A stretch of DNA of 64,000 nucleotides. It comes from Planococcus citri. Taxonomy: Eukaryota; Arthropoda; Insecta; Hemiptera; Pseudococcidae. Made by a program: the position numbers and the translations under genes. Location of the stretch: the NCBI RefSeq assembly GCF_950023065.1, contig NC_088680.1, positions 11,396,559 through 11,460,558 of the forward strand, read 5' to 3'. The notes below the pieces were generated by a model. It saw nothing but the letters and a program-made list of their open reading frames with translations, did not search any database and was not told where the DNA came from. Below, one piece after another: positions 1 to 10,362 of the stretch; within the stretch, counting starts at the first letter, position 1; every line of letters begins with the position of its first letter.

Positions 1-55
1 TCTAGACACGTATTTTTTTTGTTTCTTTTCTTTTCTGTTCTTTAGCATCATCCTC

Positions 56-1183
56 TTAGAATACACACGTAATTAACGTAAACGGCGGCCTATTCGGATA
101 CTTGGCGACGCCTCGTTCTTTTTCGAAAACAGCTATTCTTTTTTTAATTTCTAAATTACGTAATGTTACTGCCTTAGTAGTACGTACGGATATCTTAGGC
201 TGTACTTGCCATTTGACATCCGCCCTGGACGGACTGGCGATTGACCATCGGCCGCAATACGTCGGATGATCTTTACGCAGAGCCGACGTTTTATTCAACC
301 TGACCTTGATCTTGGGAGATTTCCTCCAATTGATGATCTGTTTAACACCTAAAGATACCATCGAAGCTCTCCTGGCCGATCTCTTTTTTCGTTTCGGATG
401 TACTCCGGCTGTCTCGTACTCGTCGCCGTATAACTCTTGCTCTTCTTCGAGCTGCCTTCTGCGCTCGAGTTCGGCTTCCTCGGCTAATCTGTATTCTTCT
501 TCGATTTGCCTGAGACGAGCTTCGAATTTAGCCTGGGCTAGTTGCTTTTTCTTCAGATGGGCTCGGATGGCGACCCAGCGTCGTTTATCTATATCGCAAA
601 TGCAAGGATGTATATGTCTTCTTTTTTCGCCTCCGCCCTCTTCCTCTTTTTCATCCTCATCTCGCGAATCGTCTTCGGAGCTTTCGTCGTCGTCTTCGCT
701 GGTTCTGACCGAAGCTGGCGTCGAAGGAGGTCGAATCATCTGCATGCTTTTTCTCCTACCATGATGAGCGGAATCCTTGGACTCGTCTTCGTGGTCGTCG
801 TGATCGTCGCTTTCTGCAGCTACTTCTTGGGAAGGAGTATTCTGCTGACGACGTTGCCATTGCAGATTCTTGTTATCTAAGTCGAATCCGCTCGAATGTC
901 GACGACTTTTCGAAGTGCTGCGAGACCCGGGTAGTGATTTTGTCGCAGAACCGGCTGTCGACGAGGTTTTCCCGGCGCTTTCGATCGAGTTTGAGGTTGC
1001 TTTGTGTCCTAGCAGCAGCGAGGCTGTTGTTCGGCCACGAGAAGAACTCCTCGAGCCCAATGAACGAAGCTCTTTTAGAGGACGAGGATGGCTCATCGTT
1101 TTAATTATCAAGTCGCTCAGACGACTAGATTCGCGTTTAGGTTGCATTTTTTTTCTATTCTGTAAAACGTGGTAATTCTGCAA
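56..1183 (-). CDS. Hypothetical 375-aa charged, coiled-coil protein (single exon or long exon)
   Basis: I do not recognise the family. The frame is open for 1.13 kb in otherwise stop-rich AT-rich DNA and is visibly GC-richer than its flanks, which argues for real coding. Residues about 15-100 are basic and Ser/Arg/Thr-rich, so probably disordered. Residues 124-185 hold acidic runs such as DDHDDHED and EDDDESSEDD. A short Cys/His patch (HIHPCICD, 190-197) precedes a Glu/Arg/Gln-rich segment, about 200-252, that should form a coiled coil. A basic cluster PKRKKRSARR (263-272) could be a nuclear-localisation signal. The last 100 residues are basic and not low-complexity. Met1, Met13 and Met30 are alternative starts; I chose the longest. 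The stop lies at 56-58 near the window edge, so I cannot exclude that the frame is an exon reading into an intron. No neighbouring gene gives context. The nature of the product is inferred from composition only. Confidence 0.55.
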   Translation of the reverse strand: MQNYHVLQNRKKMQPKRESSRLSDLIIKTMSHPRPLKELRSLGSRSSSRGRTTASLLLGHKATSNSIESAGKTSSTAGSATKSLPGSRSTSKSRRHSSGFDLDNKNLQWQRRQQNTPSQEVAAESDDHDDHEDESKDSAHHGRRKSMQMIRPPSTPASVRTSEDDDESSEDDSRDEDEKEEEGGGEKRRHIHPCICDIDKRRWVAIRAHLKKKQLAQAKFEARLRQIEEEYRLAEEAELERRRQLEEEQELYGDEYETAGVHPKRKKRSARRASMVSLGVKQIINWRKSPKIKVRLNKTSALRKDHPTYCGRWSIASPSRADVKWQVQPKISVRTTKAVTLRNLEIKKRIAVFEKERGVAKYPNRPPFTLITCVF

Positions 1184-2240
1184 ATCGTCGTTGTTGATAT
1201 TGATATTGCTGATTTTTTTGTTTCGCGTGTAATATGGTTAAATTTTGCGTTATAATGCGTTTTTTGTCTTTATTTTCTCGCTTTGATGTTCTTTTTTCCG
1301 ATATGTGTAGCTTTTCGCAGTTCTCACACAGCAATGTATCCAGTTCGGTAGCGTCATCTGCTGCACTCGAACGTCATATCCATGGAAATTATTAATACCC
1401 TGGACCTCGTTTGGGTGTGATTTTTTTTTTGATCAGTCTCCATTCGGGTGATTGAACACTTTGACGAAGAAATACTCAACAGACGGTGTGAGATTTTTCG
1501 TATTTTGCCATCTATTCCAGCTCTGTTTTCTGTAATGGTATTTGGAATGATAGCAATATGACCATTGAGTGCTTGAAACAGGGGTTCCCTTTTTTTTGTA
1601 AAACGATGAATTTCCGTTTTCACGTTTTGTTACTTTTTCGTCAACGTTTAATTAGATCTAGAAAACGTCAAATCGAGATGATTTTTCACTCTGGAAAATG
1701 TACAAACTTGAACCAACCTCCAAACATTGTTTGAAAATTCTGCAGGATGTCCAGCCTTTCAGGAAAATGTTTGATCATGTTTTTCCCTAATTCCAGATCA
1801 ATTCCTCAACGCCTAGAGATCTTTCAAATATCGACTACGTGAAAAAATAAGGGGAGGGGGAGGGAGGTAAACAAATTTTCATTTTTCACAGCTGTTTCAC
1901 GTTGAAATTCACGTATGTTTTACTTGAAATGTTTTTCCAAATTCAAGAGCATCAAAATTCTAGTTGCTGATTGTTGAAAAATTCCGAAAATTTCGGGCTT
2001 TTATCAACGAAATTCTTAGAATGACATTTTTTTGTGAGCTGTTCAATTTGTGAGAAAAAAATAATAATGAAATGATGCGTTCAATTAGTAGCGTAACTTG
2101 ACACCACTTCTGGGGGGGGGGGGTGGTTGAAATCATTTCAGGTGATGAAATTCCATGGGAAATTTTTGATCTTATTCGTTCCCAACTGCATCTCCCAAAA
2201 GATTTGAAAATCTGAAGAAATTATGGATTTGCCAATTTTA
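1184..2240. other. AT-rich non-coding DNA upstream of the minus-strand ORF
   Basis: No convincing gene was found. The first 200 bases would hold the promoter and 5' leader of the minus-strand reading frame, but I see no clear TATA or initiator element. A minus-strand frame at 1354-1623 (89 aa) has no recognisable content. A run of about 11 G lies near 2111-2121. The last part grades into the ATCGATT repeat family. Confidence 0.5.
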
Positions 2241-3960
2241 GCCTCAAAAATGAATTTCCTGATCGAAACTCTATTAATCGAACAACAAATCGATTTATTT
2301 GCGATTTTCGATTCTACATGATCGATTATGTTCGAAATGGAAAATCATCATTTTGACCTCATTTTAAATAGTCTTCCCGATACTAAAAATTGATCATGAT
2401 CAAAAATCGATTATCGAATTCCAAGAAAATCGATTACATATCAAATTCTAAACAATTAAAATCGATCATCAAATTTAAAAAATTGATTATCAAATTCCAA
2501 AAAAATCCATCATCAAATTCCAAAAAATCGTTCATTAAAAGTAAAAAAAAATCGATTTATTCGAGATTTTCTGTTCCATTTATGAGATCATTTATGTTCA
2601 AAATTAAAAATCAATTTCAGCCTATACAAAACGATTGATCGCAATCGAAACTCGATTAATTCGAATATCGATTTATTTGCGATTTTCGATTCCACACGAT
2701 CGATTATGTTCTAAATGGAGAATCATCATTTTGACCTCATTTTGAATAGTCTTCCCCGATACCTACCTACTAAAAATTGATCATGATCAAAATTCGATTA
2801 TCGAATTCCAAAAAAATCGATTACCTATCGAATTTCAAAAAATCGTCCTTTAGAATTCCATAAAATCAATTGTCATTTTGTCAAAAAATCGATTATTAAA
2901 TTTTAGAAAATCGATTATCAAATTTCAAAAAATCGATTATCGAATTCCAAAAAATCAATTAATTATCAAATTCTAAAAATTCTATTATCAAATTTTGAAA
3001 AAATTTTGAAAAAATTCATCATACAATTCCAAAAGAATCGATCATTGAATTCCAAAAAAATCGATTATCGATTTGCAAAAAATCGATCATCGAATTCCAA
3101 AAAAATCGATCATCAAATTTTTAAAAAATCGTCCATTAGAATTCCAAAAAATCAAAATTGTCATTTTGTCAAAAAATCGATTATTAAAGTTTAGGAAATC
3201 GATTATCAAATTTCAAAAAATCAATTATCGAATTCCAAAAAATCAATTAATTATCAAATTCTAAAAATTCTATTATCAAATTTTGAAAAAATTTTGAAAA
3301 AATTCATCATACAATTCCAAAAGAATCGATCATTGAATTCCAAAAAAATCGATTATCGATTTGCAAAAAATCGATCATCGAATTCCAAAAAAATCGATCA
3401 TCAAATTTTTAAAAAATCGTCCATTAGAATTCCAAAAAATCAAAATTGTCATTTTGTCAAAAAATCGATTATTAAAGTTTAGGAAATCGATTATCAAATT
3501 TCAAAAAATCAATTATCGAATTCCAAAAAACCAAATAATTATCAAATTCCAAAAAATTCTATGATCGAATTTTGAAAAAAATTTGAAAAAATCTATCATC
3601 TAATTCCAAAAAATCGATCATCGAATTCCAAAAAAATCGATCATCGAATTCCAAAAAAATCGATCATCGAATTCCAAAAAAATCGTTTCATTTGAGATTT
3701 TCTTTTCGATTTATGATCATTTTTACGTTCAAAATGAAAAATCATATGCAGTTTCAGCATAGAAGAAACGATTGATTGCGATCGAAAATCGATCAATTGG
3801 ATCCCAAAAATCATTCGTTAGAAGTTTTTGATTCCATATTATGATTGATCAAGTTAAGATTTTGTAGCTCTAAACCTTGATCTCTTGAATAAAACTCGAT
3901 CACAACTTGAAAATCTGTTAATTGAATTCCACAAATTGATTGATTTTCATCTCATAATTT
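2241..3960 (+). repeat. ATCGATTATCAAATTCCAAAAA-type satellite block 1
   Basis: Short units of about 22-28 bp built on ATCGATTATCRAATTYCAAAAA are repeated with many variants. A longer segment is also duplicated: the block around 2290-2400 (CGATTTATTTGCGATTTTCG, then TGATCATGATCAAAA) recurs at 2669-2790, about 380 bp on. A third, weaker copy of that segment is at 3690-3790. All short frames here (for example 2390-2638 and 3006-3264) are Lys/Ser/Ile-rich products of the repeat and not genes. The family recurs in the same orientation at 20.9-23.1 kb. Confidence 0.8.
2941..3528 (+). repeat. 288-bp tandem duplication inside satellite block 1
   Basis: The sequence from about 2941 repeats at exactly +288 bp and stays almost identical until about 3528. 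Identical 62-residue frames at 3006-3194 and 3294-3482 confirm this. A more diverged match at the same offset extends back to about 2825. The near identity shows this duplication is much younger than the surrounding short-unit array. Confidence 0.85.
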
Positions 3961-4159
3961 TTGTGTGATCAAACATTCTAAAGCCATATAAAACTGTTGA
4001 AATTTTAATGAAAATCTGAAACGTTTGGAAAAGTGTTGAAAACGTGTTTAAAAAAACACCTTCACCCACCAAAAAAAAAGGATTTAAAACCCTGGAAAAC
4101 AGTAGAATTGGTCAAAAATACAGGAGTCCTCATTTTTCTCATATAAAAACGTTGATTTA

Positions 4160-4560
4160 TTATGATTTTCAAAGGTGATGGTGATGAATTTAAAATCACA
4201 TTTTTTTTTTTTTGCAAGTCCCATATATACCTGCGTCTTAAAATGCACCTCAATATCAAAAAAATAAAAATGAACATTTTGGTAACTTGTGGTTTTTCCT
4301 GTTTTTTTTTTAAAGGAGTTGATTCCGAACTGCAAATTACTTTTTCTGATACAAGCCTCACATGCCCTACAATAGAACCTCAAATTATTTTTAAAAAAAC
4401 AAACAAACAAACAAACACAAGTAAATAAAAATGAATACGAAAAAATAGAAAAATAGGTATGAATGACTGGAGGTTTATTGGGTTTCCAGAGGCGCTGATT
4501 TTGAATTTTAAATTATTTCTTTGATACGAGCCCTCCAATCCTCAAAATTACGCCGAAAAC
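4160..4560 (+). repeat. Diverged tandem repeat, about 175-bp period
   Basis: The segment ending GATACAAGCCTCACATGCC (starts about 4348) recurs as GATACGAGCCCTCCAATCC at about 4523, with similar sequence before each. A third, weaker unit may begin near 4165. Between the copies is an (AAAC)5 microsatellite at 4397-4416. Frames of about 100 aa on both strands here overlap each other and look fortuitous. Confidence 0.5.
4397..4416 (+). repeat. (AAAC)n microsatellite
   Basis: Five perfect AAAC units lie between two copies of the 175-bp repeat. Confidence 0.9.
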
Positions 4561-4859
4561 CCCCTCACCAAAAAACATGAATTTCAACTTCTGAAATTCT
4601 TTTTCGTGATCAGGGTCGTCGAGAGCCGATGCAGGCCCGGAGGCCAATATGATTTGGGCTGTTTTCTAGGGACGAAATTTTATAGAAGTTGTTTGATAGG
4701 AAGAGGGGGAGGAGTTCAACTAAAATTTGCCGACTGATATAGGGAAAAAATGCCAACTTTGCCAATACATATCATATTCATAATAATGACTTATAAAAAT
4801 TTTCATTTTTTGTTTCTGATTTTTGGGAGTTCAAACGGGAATTTTTTTATTTTATAAGA

Positions 4860-5750
4860 AAAAAACAAATTGACCCGAGGAAAGCAAGGGCAAAAGTTTT
4901 TGAAAAATTAATTTCGAGAGGCCTAAAATCCTTCTTCAAACAAAATACTCACTCTAAATGGCAAAATTTCTGGTCATCACAGACATCAAACAAACTCTTT
5001 CAACACAAAAAAACAATCTTCCCCTGGAAAAACCTTAATCACCTAAACAGAAGAGAAGAAATAATTATAACCCGTCTAAGAATAGGTCACTCTAAAATCA
5101 CACACAATCATCTCTATCAAAAAATTCCGAAACCCCCTGTCAATTCTGTGAAAATGAACCTATATCCATCCAACATTTACTATTCACCTGTCCTAAATTA
5201 CAGCAAACAAGACTAGGTATCTCTCCAAATAGACCCAAATTCAATGACCATTCCAGATAACCCTTCTGAAATCCAAAAATTCATAACCCTACTTAAAAGC
5301 ACCAACCTAATAAACCAAATCTAAACCTTTCTAGCCACGGGTGTAATAATCGTGCAATTATAAACACCCAAAACAAAAAAAAAACGATGTTTTTTTTTGA
5401 AAAAATGATTTCGAAGGAAAAGAAGACAGGTCTCGAACGAAGCGAGAGCGAAAATTTTTCGAAAATTTGTATCTTGAGAGAACTAAAAACGACGTTTTTT
5501 TTTTTTTTAATGTAAGGAGTTTATTTTTTGGCATTTAAAATTTTAGAATTCGAATGATTTTTTTTAGAATGTTAATTTTTGAAAAAAAAATAACAGGCCC
5601 AAGTGAGGGTAAAAGCTCTTGAAAAATTTGTATTTCGAGATGCATTAAAACGATACTTTTTATGCGAGGAGTTTATTTTTCGCTTTATTAAAACTTTAAA
5701 AGTTGAATAATTATTTTGATTAGAATTTTCAATTTTGATCTCGAAAATTA
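4860..5750 (+). repeat. Diverged tandem repeat, about 165-bp period, interrupted by a LINE
   Basis: Related units start near 4873 (CCGAGGAAAGCAAGGGCAAA), 5432 (CTCGAACGAAGCGAGAGCGA) and 5597 (GCCCAAGTGAGGGTAAAAGC). Each is followed by a TTTTTGAAAAATTNNNNTTTCGAGA-like stretch and a TAAAACGA motif. The first copy breaks off after its CTAAAA, and equivalent sequence resumes at about 5385 with CGATG. The LINE fragment fills exactly that gap. Confidence 0.6.
4929..5384 (+). mobile_element. 5'-truncated Jockey/R1/I-like LINE fragment (3' end only)
   Basis: Translated on the plus strand, 4935-5135 reads W-x2-FW, then NRREEIIITRLRIGHSKITH and HLYQKIPKPP. This is the conserved tail downstream of RT/RNase H in Jockey-, R1- and I-like non-LTR retrotransposons. 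After a frameshift near 5135 it continues with a zinc knuckle CQFC-x8-H-x4-C (5137-5190), as expected there. A further in-frame C-terminal tail ends with NLINQI and a stop near 5322. A 3' UTR with an A-rich tail follows at about 5370-5384. Only about 0.46 kb survives. It is dead: 5'-truncated, frameshifted and carrying stops. The flanking host repeat continues on both sides, which marks the insertion limits to a few bases. Confidence 0.85.
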
Positions 5751-7369
5751 GTGTTTTTAGAAGTAAAAACCAGGGGTTTCTCTCATCATAGGCTCTTCTT
5801 TTGCTGGACCTTCAAGAAAGCTGTCCCGTTTGCCCCCTCTCGATGGCGCTGCCGACTTTTTCCCCATTTGGGATCATTCCCTCGTAAGGTAATCGAACAA
5901 TCGACGATGATCAGAAACGAAGAAATAAAATCTATACTTATACGAAAACTATAGTCAAAAATTGCACGAGATGAAAGATGAAGATGAAAACCTGTAGGTA
6001 CGTATAGATATAGGAGAGCAACGTAGTACAGGGAAAGGAAAAAGGGGCCACCACGATATAAAAATCGCTCATGGTAGATACGATTTTTGAAGTATACAGC
6101 ACTCGGCACAAATAGCAGATTAACTCGATTTGGTGCTCCGTAGATAGATAAGTATAAAAGTATACAGCAATAGACAATTTTTCACAAGCTGTATAAGTAT
6201 AAACAAAGTAAAAATACGACGAAGAGAAACAGCAAAAAGGCTAATTTGCATATCTCATTTAGAGAGTTCGACAAAAGAAGCGCAGAACGCGACGCTGGGT
6301 GAAGAAATTACGTAGGTATATCCTTTGATGTCGGAATATTCGCGCCGCCCTGTTCGCCTTTGTTTTGTACGTGCAGAAAAACCCCTTTTAAAAGGGTACC
6401 AGCATCGTTCGTACCTGCTACGGCGCCCATACAGCTCGCAGAAGCGAGATGAAAAACAATGTAGCCGAGATGACTACTTTAAATTGGCTTCTTTTTTCGC
6501 AGCAGTTCGTGGATGAGGAGAGACGATGTCGAGCGAGCTTGGTCGAAATTGAATTTTTTTCCTATTACCGAATCGAAATAGCTTTTTAGAATGCTGCGCG
6601 CGCGCGTGCGCGCCGTCCACACGCCCCAGGGTGTTCGCGTAAAATTGCGCGCTTTTCGAATTAAGTGATTGTAATGTAATTTATTTATATCTCGAGCTCC
6701 GCCAGTCACCAGCCCACAACGAGATACTATTTTGTTTATTCGCCGGATAAGCTTTGTAAACAGATCGCTATCGTGGCGTTTTAAGTAGACGGTACCGTAC
6801 GGTTTATACAAAGAAGCGGAGTGTAGAAGAGGAGAGAGCTGAGAGGGATAAGGAGATTTATTAGAGTAAAGGAGATGAGATTTTATACGTAATTAAACAG
6901 AAAGCGGAGTCTTTTTCGGCGTTTTACCGTGCTGCTTAAATCGCGTTAATTTAAAAGTACCGGAGAAGATAATTGAGGCCAGGAATGGGGAAAAATGCCC
7001 CATCAAGTGTACATTATTTTGTTTCTTAGTTCTCGAATTTTGGTGATTATATTTTTTCTGCATTGAAACATGATCGTAAAAATATCTCGAATTCGAACCA
7101 CGAATTGGAAAATTAGCTTCCTTTTCCTTTCCCATCTATACATAAATATTACTACTCGATTTCCACAAAAAAGATCAAGTCAAGGTAAACGGTTTAAATT
7201 TGCTTCAAACCCTATTTTCCACCTCTTGAGTTGATTGGTTATCGTCTCGAGTCATTCTGAAACCCCCAGCGAATTTTAAATTGTTCAGTTTTTGAGAAAA
7301 ATTCTATACCTACCTAATAATGTAAAAGTGAAATTATTTGCTTGTATGTATTTTGATTTTTTTTCAATA
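5751..7369. other. Mostly unique DNA, less AT-rich in its centre, no recognised gene
   Basis: No protein family is recognisable. Overlapping frames at 5786-6109(-), 5938-6177(-), 6325-6516(+) and 6479-6811(-) are short, lack recognisable domains and conflict with each other. The 6250-6830 part is richer in G+C and CpG than the surroundings, so it could be a promoter or unrecognised exon region. This is inference from composition only. Confidence 0.4.
6595..6613. other. Alternating GC/GT purine-pyrimidine tract
   Basis: A 19-base strictly alternating purine-pyrimidine run, TG(CG)5TG(CG)3C in outline, stands out in this AT-rich window. Such tracts can adopt Z-DNA. It sits in the GC-richer 6.3-6.8 kb section. 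Confidence 0.6.
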
Positions 7370-7650
7370 ACTGATGAATCCGAAAATCTGCTGGAGCCTT
7401 CAGAACGGTTCGAAACCATCGCTAATCGACTTGGCAGATGAAAAATAGGGCATGAATACTATTCCAGGCTTGTAACTCAGTTTAATTGGAATTCGACTTT
7501 TTTTTTGTAGGAAATAAGCCGAATTAAAATTTTCAAAAATTCATCGAAAATTGAAAAATTGATCTCAGCACTTGAAATTTGAGCTGAAGAGTGAAAATGT
7601 GTTTTAAGGTGATCTTTATTTATTTTCAAACTGCGAGTTTTATTTGGGAT
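7370..7650 (-). repeat. Highly diverged relative of the fold-back element's arm
   Basis: The order of motifs matches the right arm of the 14.7-18.4 kb element: AATCTGCTGGAGCCTTCAGAAC, a GGTTCGAAACC-type segment, ATCGACTTGGCA, GAAAATAGGG, then TTTTCAAAAATTCATCGAAAAT and CACTTGAAATTT. Spacing is similar, but there are many substitutions. I infer an old solo arm or decayed copy. No terminal repeat or target duplication can be placed. Confidence 0.5.
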
Positions 7651-8349
7651 TTTTTTGCCCATGTGCGTACCTAATTTTAAAAAAATTATTGCCAGAAAAA
7701 CCGAATTGTGGAACGTTTTGATCTCTCGCCCGTCTATAAAAGGGGCAAAAAAATGCGCCTCAATTTTGAGGATATTTGGGAACATCAAAAGGCATGCCCT
7801 GAATGTTCGGAGACTGGTGTCAAAAATATTTTGCTTGCTGATACAACTACCAAGACTAGCTAAGTGTAAGTTGGGTTGCCTAATCTGAGAACGGAGGCAA
7901 AAAGTTATGAGCTATTTTGTGTTGATTTTTCATGTTTTTTTCTTCAATCAAAAAGAGATGACGGGTGCTTCGTTTCTTTTTAAAACCTCTCGATATTCCC
8001 GTCTCCATCTTCAATTACATAGGGTAAAAAATAACACCGAGGTTATCAATTTTGATCAAATTTAAATTAAAAATTAGTTACTTGAAATTTCATTTTGAAA
8101 TTTGAAAGAGAAATTGGCACAATTTTACAGCAATTTTCTACCAACTTGGCCTTTTGTGTCTGCATCTGTAAATTTGACTTTGAACATCAACTTAATTTCT
8201 TGGAGAAGATTGAGGAAAATTGTCAATTTCCAAAATGAATGATCATTCAAATTAATTTTTTTTTTTAAATACCACAATCTGACTGTTCAGTTCAACTTCT
8301 CTCATGATTAAAATTCTCAAAATTTATCGGTCCAACTTCTTCCAACCTT
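7651..8349. other. AT-rich spacer without a recognised feature
   Basis: I see no gene, RNA or ordered repeat. The frames at 7477-7788(-) and 7655-7888(+) overlap on opposite strands and resemble nothing known to me. Confidence 0.4.
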
Positions 8350-8590
8350 CGAGAGTTAATCATGCCTAAACATCAACAGATATGTTTTCCGAAACCGAGG
8401 AAATACTTTAGAATACAGCGGTACCAATTTCCAATTAATGGAGAAAAATAGCCAAAAATCTTATCAATTTTTTTCGGTTTTTTGAAATTGGAAATGATAA
8501 CCAAAAACTGGTATCGCCGTATTCCAAAATATTTTCCTTGTTTCAGAAAAAATATTGTCTTTCGATGCCTTGGCCTAATTAATTAATGCA
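8350..8590. repeat. Imperfect 240-bp inverted repeat (possible MITE or fold-back remnant)
   Basis: The left arm GAAACCGAGGAAATACTTTA followed by GAATACAGCGGTACCA (8391-8426) is the imperfect reverse complement of the segment ending at 8544 (TGGTATCGCCGTATTCCAAA, then ATATTTTCCTTGTTTC). A weaker match extends outward, with TTAATCATGCC on the left against GGCCTAATTAATTAA on the right. The central loop is about 60-70 bp. I see no coding capacity or clear target-site duplication. Confidence 0.6.
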
Positions 8591-8689
8591 AAAAATATTT
8601 GAGGAGAAGAAATTTTCAAAACAAGAATATACCCAAATACTGAAATTGTAAAGGCCTAGCTTTTTATGCACCAAGTATAGTGACAACTT

Positions 8690-9432
8690 TCACTTTTTTA
8701 AAACTGCAAAAAAACCTAGCTTCTTGCTAAAAATTGTGGATTCTCGCAAAAAATTTCAAAAGTCTCTCTTTTTGCCAGAAATTTTTTAAAATTGGCGAAA
8801 ATAGAGGTTTCGCTTTTTTGACAAAATTACGAATTTGCAAAACATTGACAAAAAAATCGTTTTTTAGAGCCAAGTATCCAAGAATTCTCACTTCAATAAA
8901 TAAATTTCAATTCAAAAAACAAAAAGTTGCAAAATAGTCCAACTTTTTGAATAAAAATTGAGAAAAAACATCATTTTTTTCGCCAATAATTGCTCAATTG
9001 GCAATTAGGCAACTGTCTTGCATTTTGTTAAAATCATCAAAGTTTTTCTTTTTAACGAAAATTCTCGCTTTTCAGCAAAATCGTTTCCAAATCTCACCTT
9101 TTTTTTTTTTCTAAAAATACCCAAGTTGCCAAATTCAGAAAGTTCTGCTTCTAGCAAAAAATTATCAAAGCCCAGCATTTTGTCAGCTTGTCTTCAAAAA
9201 TTCTGGAAGCCAAGCCTTTTGCTGAAATTATTGTCATGGTCTGGTTTTCTATCAAAAATATCAAAAGTTCTCGCCTTCTACATAAATCGCAAAAAATTTT
9301 ATTCTTTCGGCCAAAATTTATAAAAATTGTGTTATTTTTTCCACCTATAAAAACTTTCACTCTTTTTAAAAAATTGTTCCAATGTGTCGTTTTTCTCCAG
9401 AAATTGCTATGTTTTATTGCTTTTTTGTTAAA
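8690..9432 (+). repeat. Degenerate short-period repeat (TCTCGCTTTTTGNCAGAAATT type), left part
   Basis: A unit of very roughly 40-60 bp reading AAAATT(G)NCAAAAGTCTCGCTTTTTGNCAGAAATT recurs with heavy divergence, for example near 8755, 8810, 9060, 9170, 9220 and 9260. The same motif family continues at 10,363-10,720, beyond the LINE. The LINE therefore landed inside this array. Frames across it on both strands are repeat products. Confidence 0.5.
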
Positions 9433-10362
9433 AATTCGAATTCAAATTCTTTATTGTAGTCGACAGCTTTTGCTGTATGTATTACAATGTCAGGGCAGTG
9501 CGTACAAAAATTGAGGTATTAATAGATACAAATAAACAAAGTAAGTACATGCCATTTTGCAAATAGGTACCTATGTTAAAAGTTAGATTTAGATAAAAAA
9601 ATAAAAATAAATAAAAATAAAAAATATAGAAAAACAATACAAAATAGACTTGAAGAACTGCATCCATGTAGTTGCAGCATTTCTTCATTAAATCCTGTGG
9701 TATTTTATTATAAATTTTTGAGGCCATAAAATCAACGTTGTTTTGCATGATTTTTGTTCTTAAATTTTCACCAATTGCCAAATTTTTAAATTGTGTTTCA
9801 TAGGAGTGGGAAGGTATACCTACCTTTAGGTTAATTATTCCATTCTTTATCATAATACACAGTTGAAGTATGTACTCACATGGAGCTGGCAGTATGTTAT
9901 TATCGATGAAGACAGATTTACAGGATTCTCTTGGATGTTTTCGAAACATTATTCTTAAAACCCTTTTTTGTATTAGAAGTACACAATGGAGTTGACTGTG
10001 ATTACCACCCCAAAGTGCTATTCCATAGCTCAGATTAGAATGAAATAGGCCAAAATATGCAAGTTTTAGAGTATGTGAGTGTGTAATTTCACGGAGTTGT
10101 TTTATTTAGTAGGTAGGTAGGTATAGGTGGAGAGTTTTTTGATTAAATGATCCACTTGGATATTCCATTTCAAGTCAGAGTCTATGATGACACCTAAAAA
10201 TTTAGTTGATTCAATTATACTGTAAGTTTCAGTTATAGGAAGGTACCTTCCCAAATCCCATGTAATGTGTTTTATTTAAGTTGAGTATCATTTTGTTTGC
10301 TGAAAACCGAGCTATCAAATCATTTATGATGAATCTGATCACTATCAACACCTTCATTAATT
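9433..10362 (-). mobile_element. 5'-truncated CR1/Jockey-type LINE fragment, minus strand
   Basis: On the minus strand the translation begins with RFSANKMILNLNKTHYM (about 10,300), the post-catalytic RT motif in which the Lys-Thr follows a hydrophobic stretch. It continues with TKFLGVIIDSDLKWN (about 10,190). After a frameshift comes AYFGLFHSNLSYGIALWGGN, an IQKRVLRIMF motif, the SCKSVF...ILPAPCEYIL segment and KIYNKIPQDL. Together these are the typical C-terminal half of CR1/Jockey-like ORF2. The RT catalytic YxDD region is absent, so the copy is 5'-truncated. The 3' end carries AATAAAG (plus-strand 9449-9455) followed by TTTGAATTTGAATT, a plausible retrotransposon 3' terminus. Left and right limits are set by the interrupted host repeat. 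Confidence 0.85.
9482..10105 (-). pseudogene. C-terminal ORF2 remnant of the LINE (reverse-transcriptase tail)
   Basis: The frame is open from just after a TAA at 10,106-10,108 to the stop at 9482. The segment upstream, encoding the FLGVIIDSD motif, is in a different frame. The switch coincides with a (GTAG)n microsatellite at about 10,111-10,124, so slippage there is the likely cause. The C-terminal 35 residues or so, Tyr/Phe/Leu-rich, are translated A/T simple sequence and probably not original protein. Met at 9949 is internal and not a real start. Confidence 0.8.

Noticed and set aside
306..1175. Plus-strand frames of 101-152 aa
   Set aside because: They are shadows of the 375-aa minus-strand frame, and their Ser/Phe/Val-rich content mirrors its codons.
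10111..10130. Telomeric repeat
   Set aside because: The tract is (GTAG)n/(TAGG)n, not the insect TTAGG repeat, is very short and lies inside a LINE.
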